Source of the DNA: Candidatus Scatomorpha stercoravium | Lineage (GTDB): Bacteria; Bacillota; Clostridia; Oscillospirales; Oscillospiraceae | DNA: 14,332 nucleotides | Assembly (NCBI GenBank): GCA_018716005.1 | Contig: DVKN01000061.1 | Coordinates: forward strand, 1 to 14,332 | Reading direction: 5' to 3' | Shown here: piece by piece, positions 13,850-14,332 of the stretch | Numbering within the stretch: position 1 is the first letter of the stretch | How the letters are laid out: each line of letters begins with the position of its first letter | Translations under genes and position numbers: made by a program | The notes under the pieces: generated by a model | Database searches by the model: none | What the model was told of the DNA's origin: nothing | Seen by the model: only the letters and a program-made list of their open reading frames with translations

Positions 13850-14331
13850 TTTTCCGCCTCGCGGACGCTGTAATCGCCGCCCGCGGGCAGGCCGGTGAAG
13901 GTATAGCTCCAGTTGTTTTCCGCGTTCAGCACGGCGCTGTCAATGACATACCCGCCGTTGAGCAGCTCGACGACAGTGGACTCAGGGCGCTCCTGTCCCT
14001 TGTCGCCGGCCCATTCCTTGTTTACGGAAAGCTGGGTATCGCCGGGTTCGCCGATGATAACGCCGCCGTTCGCGCCGATGCCGCCGCCGTGGCTGGCGGT
14101 GTTGCCGCTTATGACGAGCGTCGCCTCGTGCTTCGCGAGCTCCTTGGCGTCCTCGCCCGCTATGGCCTTGAGGGCGAGGCTCCCGTCGCTGTTGTTCACC
14201 TTGACCGGATTTTTATCCGCGTCCGGATCGCCGTAGCGCGGGGCGCTGCGATCGACGCTCGGTATCAGGGTGCTGCCTGCGCGGTAAACGCCGCCGTCCC
14301 TGTACCACTTCACCGCGCCGCCGCCGAGCAT
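13825..14331 (-). CDS. Upstream fragment of the CnaB surface protein (partial, ends by frameshift)
   Basis: The frame is open through the right edge, so the true start lies outside the window; the Met at 14331 is probably internal. Residues about 70-93 contain LVISGNTASHGGGIGANGG, a pattern seen in repeat-rich beta-helical surface proteins. It is followed by CnaB domain 1: isopeptide Lys105 in LSVNKEW, WSYTFTGLP (141-149), and Glu158 in DYSVREAE. After the Lys codon of the GAA-AAA run the reading turns into KSRATSPR and stops at TGA (13827-13825). Shifting back by one base gives KIPGYESKVSGD, the normal continuation, so the stop is due to a one-base loss in an A run, a slippage site, or an assembly error. 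As written, the product would lack the isopeptide Asn and the wall anchor. Confidence 0.8.
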   Translation of the reverse strand: MLGGGAVKWYRDGGVYRAGSTLIPSVDRSAPRYGDPDADKNPVKVNNSDGSLALKAIAGEDAKELAKHEATLVISGNTASHGGGIGANGGVIIGEPGDTQLSVNKEWAGDKGQERPESTVVELLNGGYVIDSAVLNAENNWSYTFTGLPAGGDYSVREAEKSRATSPR

Positions 14332-14332
14332 A

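Noticed and set aside
13845..13860. Programmed -1 ribosomal frameshift at a classical slippery heptamer
   Set aside because: In frame the site is G GAA AAA, which does not fit X XXY YYZ, and I saw no obvious stimulatory stem at proper spacing; kept only as one possible explanation of the frame break.

Overview
The window reads as a piece of chromosome from a GC-rich, low-redundancy Gram-positive bacterium of the Firmicutes/Clostridia type (inference: gut Oscillospiraceae-like). The evidence is an essential WalRK-type two-component locus with walH, walI and walJ partners followed by rlmH, an LPQTG cell-wall anchored protein with its sortase, strong GGAGG-type ribosome binding sites, and compact overlapping genes. 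Codons end mostly in C or G, yet isoleucine ATA is used freely. I cannot name the species from sequence alone.

Layout. 1-127: end of an unrecognised plus-strand gene, then a bidirectional terminator (162-187). 205-1358: two half-length chromate-transporter (CHR) family genes on the minus strand, joined by an ATGA overlap. 1436-10955: a long minus-strand gene train, read from high to low coordinates as nudF (ADP-ribose pyrophosphatase), walR, walK, walH, walI, then a 124-bp gap with a good promoter, murA, walJ, rlmH, a small DUF2007-type protein and a phosphohexomutase (pgcA-like). Almost every junction is an overlap or a gap of a few bases. 10956-11093: divergent control region with one promoter toward nudF and one toward a plus-strand MATE exporter (11094-12476). 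12481-12510: bidirectional terminator between the convergent MATE and sortase genes. 12514-14332: minus-strand sortase overlapping a CnaB-repeat LPQTG surface protein whose frame is broken once, at a run of five A; the gene runs off the right edge.

How the parts fit. WalK/WalR sense and control cell-wall metabolism, WalH/WalI are membrane modulators of WalK, and WalJ is the metallo-hydrolase usually found with them. MurA starts peptidoglycan synthesis, and the phosphohexomutase supplies sugar phosphates for envelope polymers, so the train groups envelope growth with its regulator. RlmH modifies the ribosome and is a frequent neighbour of walJ. The sortase and its neighbouring LPQTG protein form an obvious enzyme-substrate pair for wall anchoring.

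The points most worth a second look are the single-base frame break inside the first CnaB domain, murA placed with its own promoter inside the wal cluster, a WalK with no room for the usual cytoplasmic PAS domain, and the codon-use exception for ATA. I found no clear sign of an undescribed defence or mobile system.
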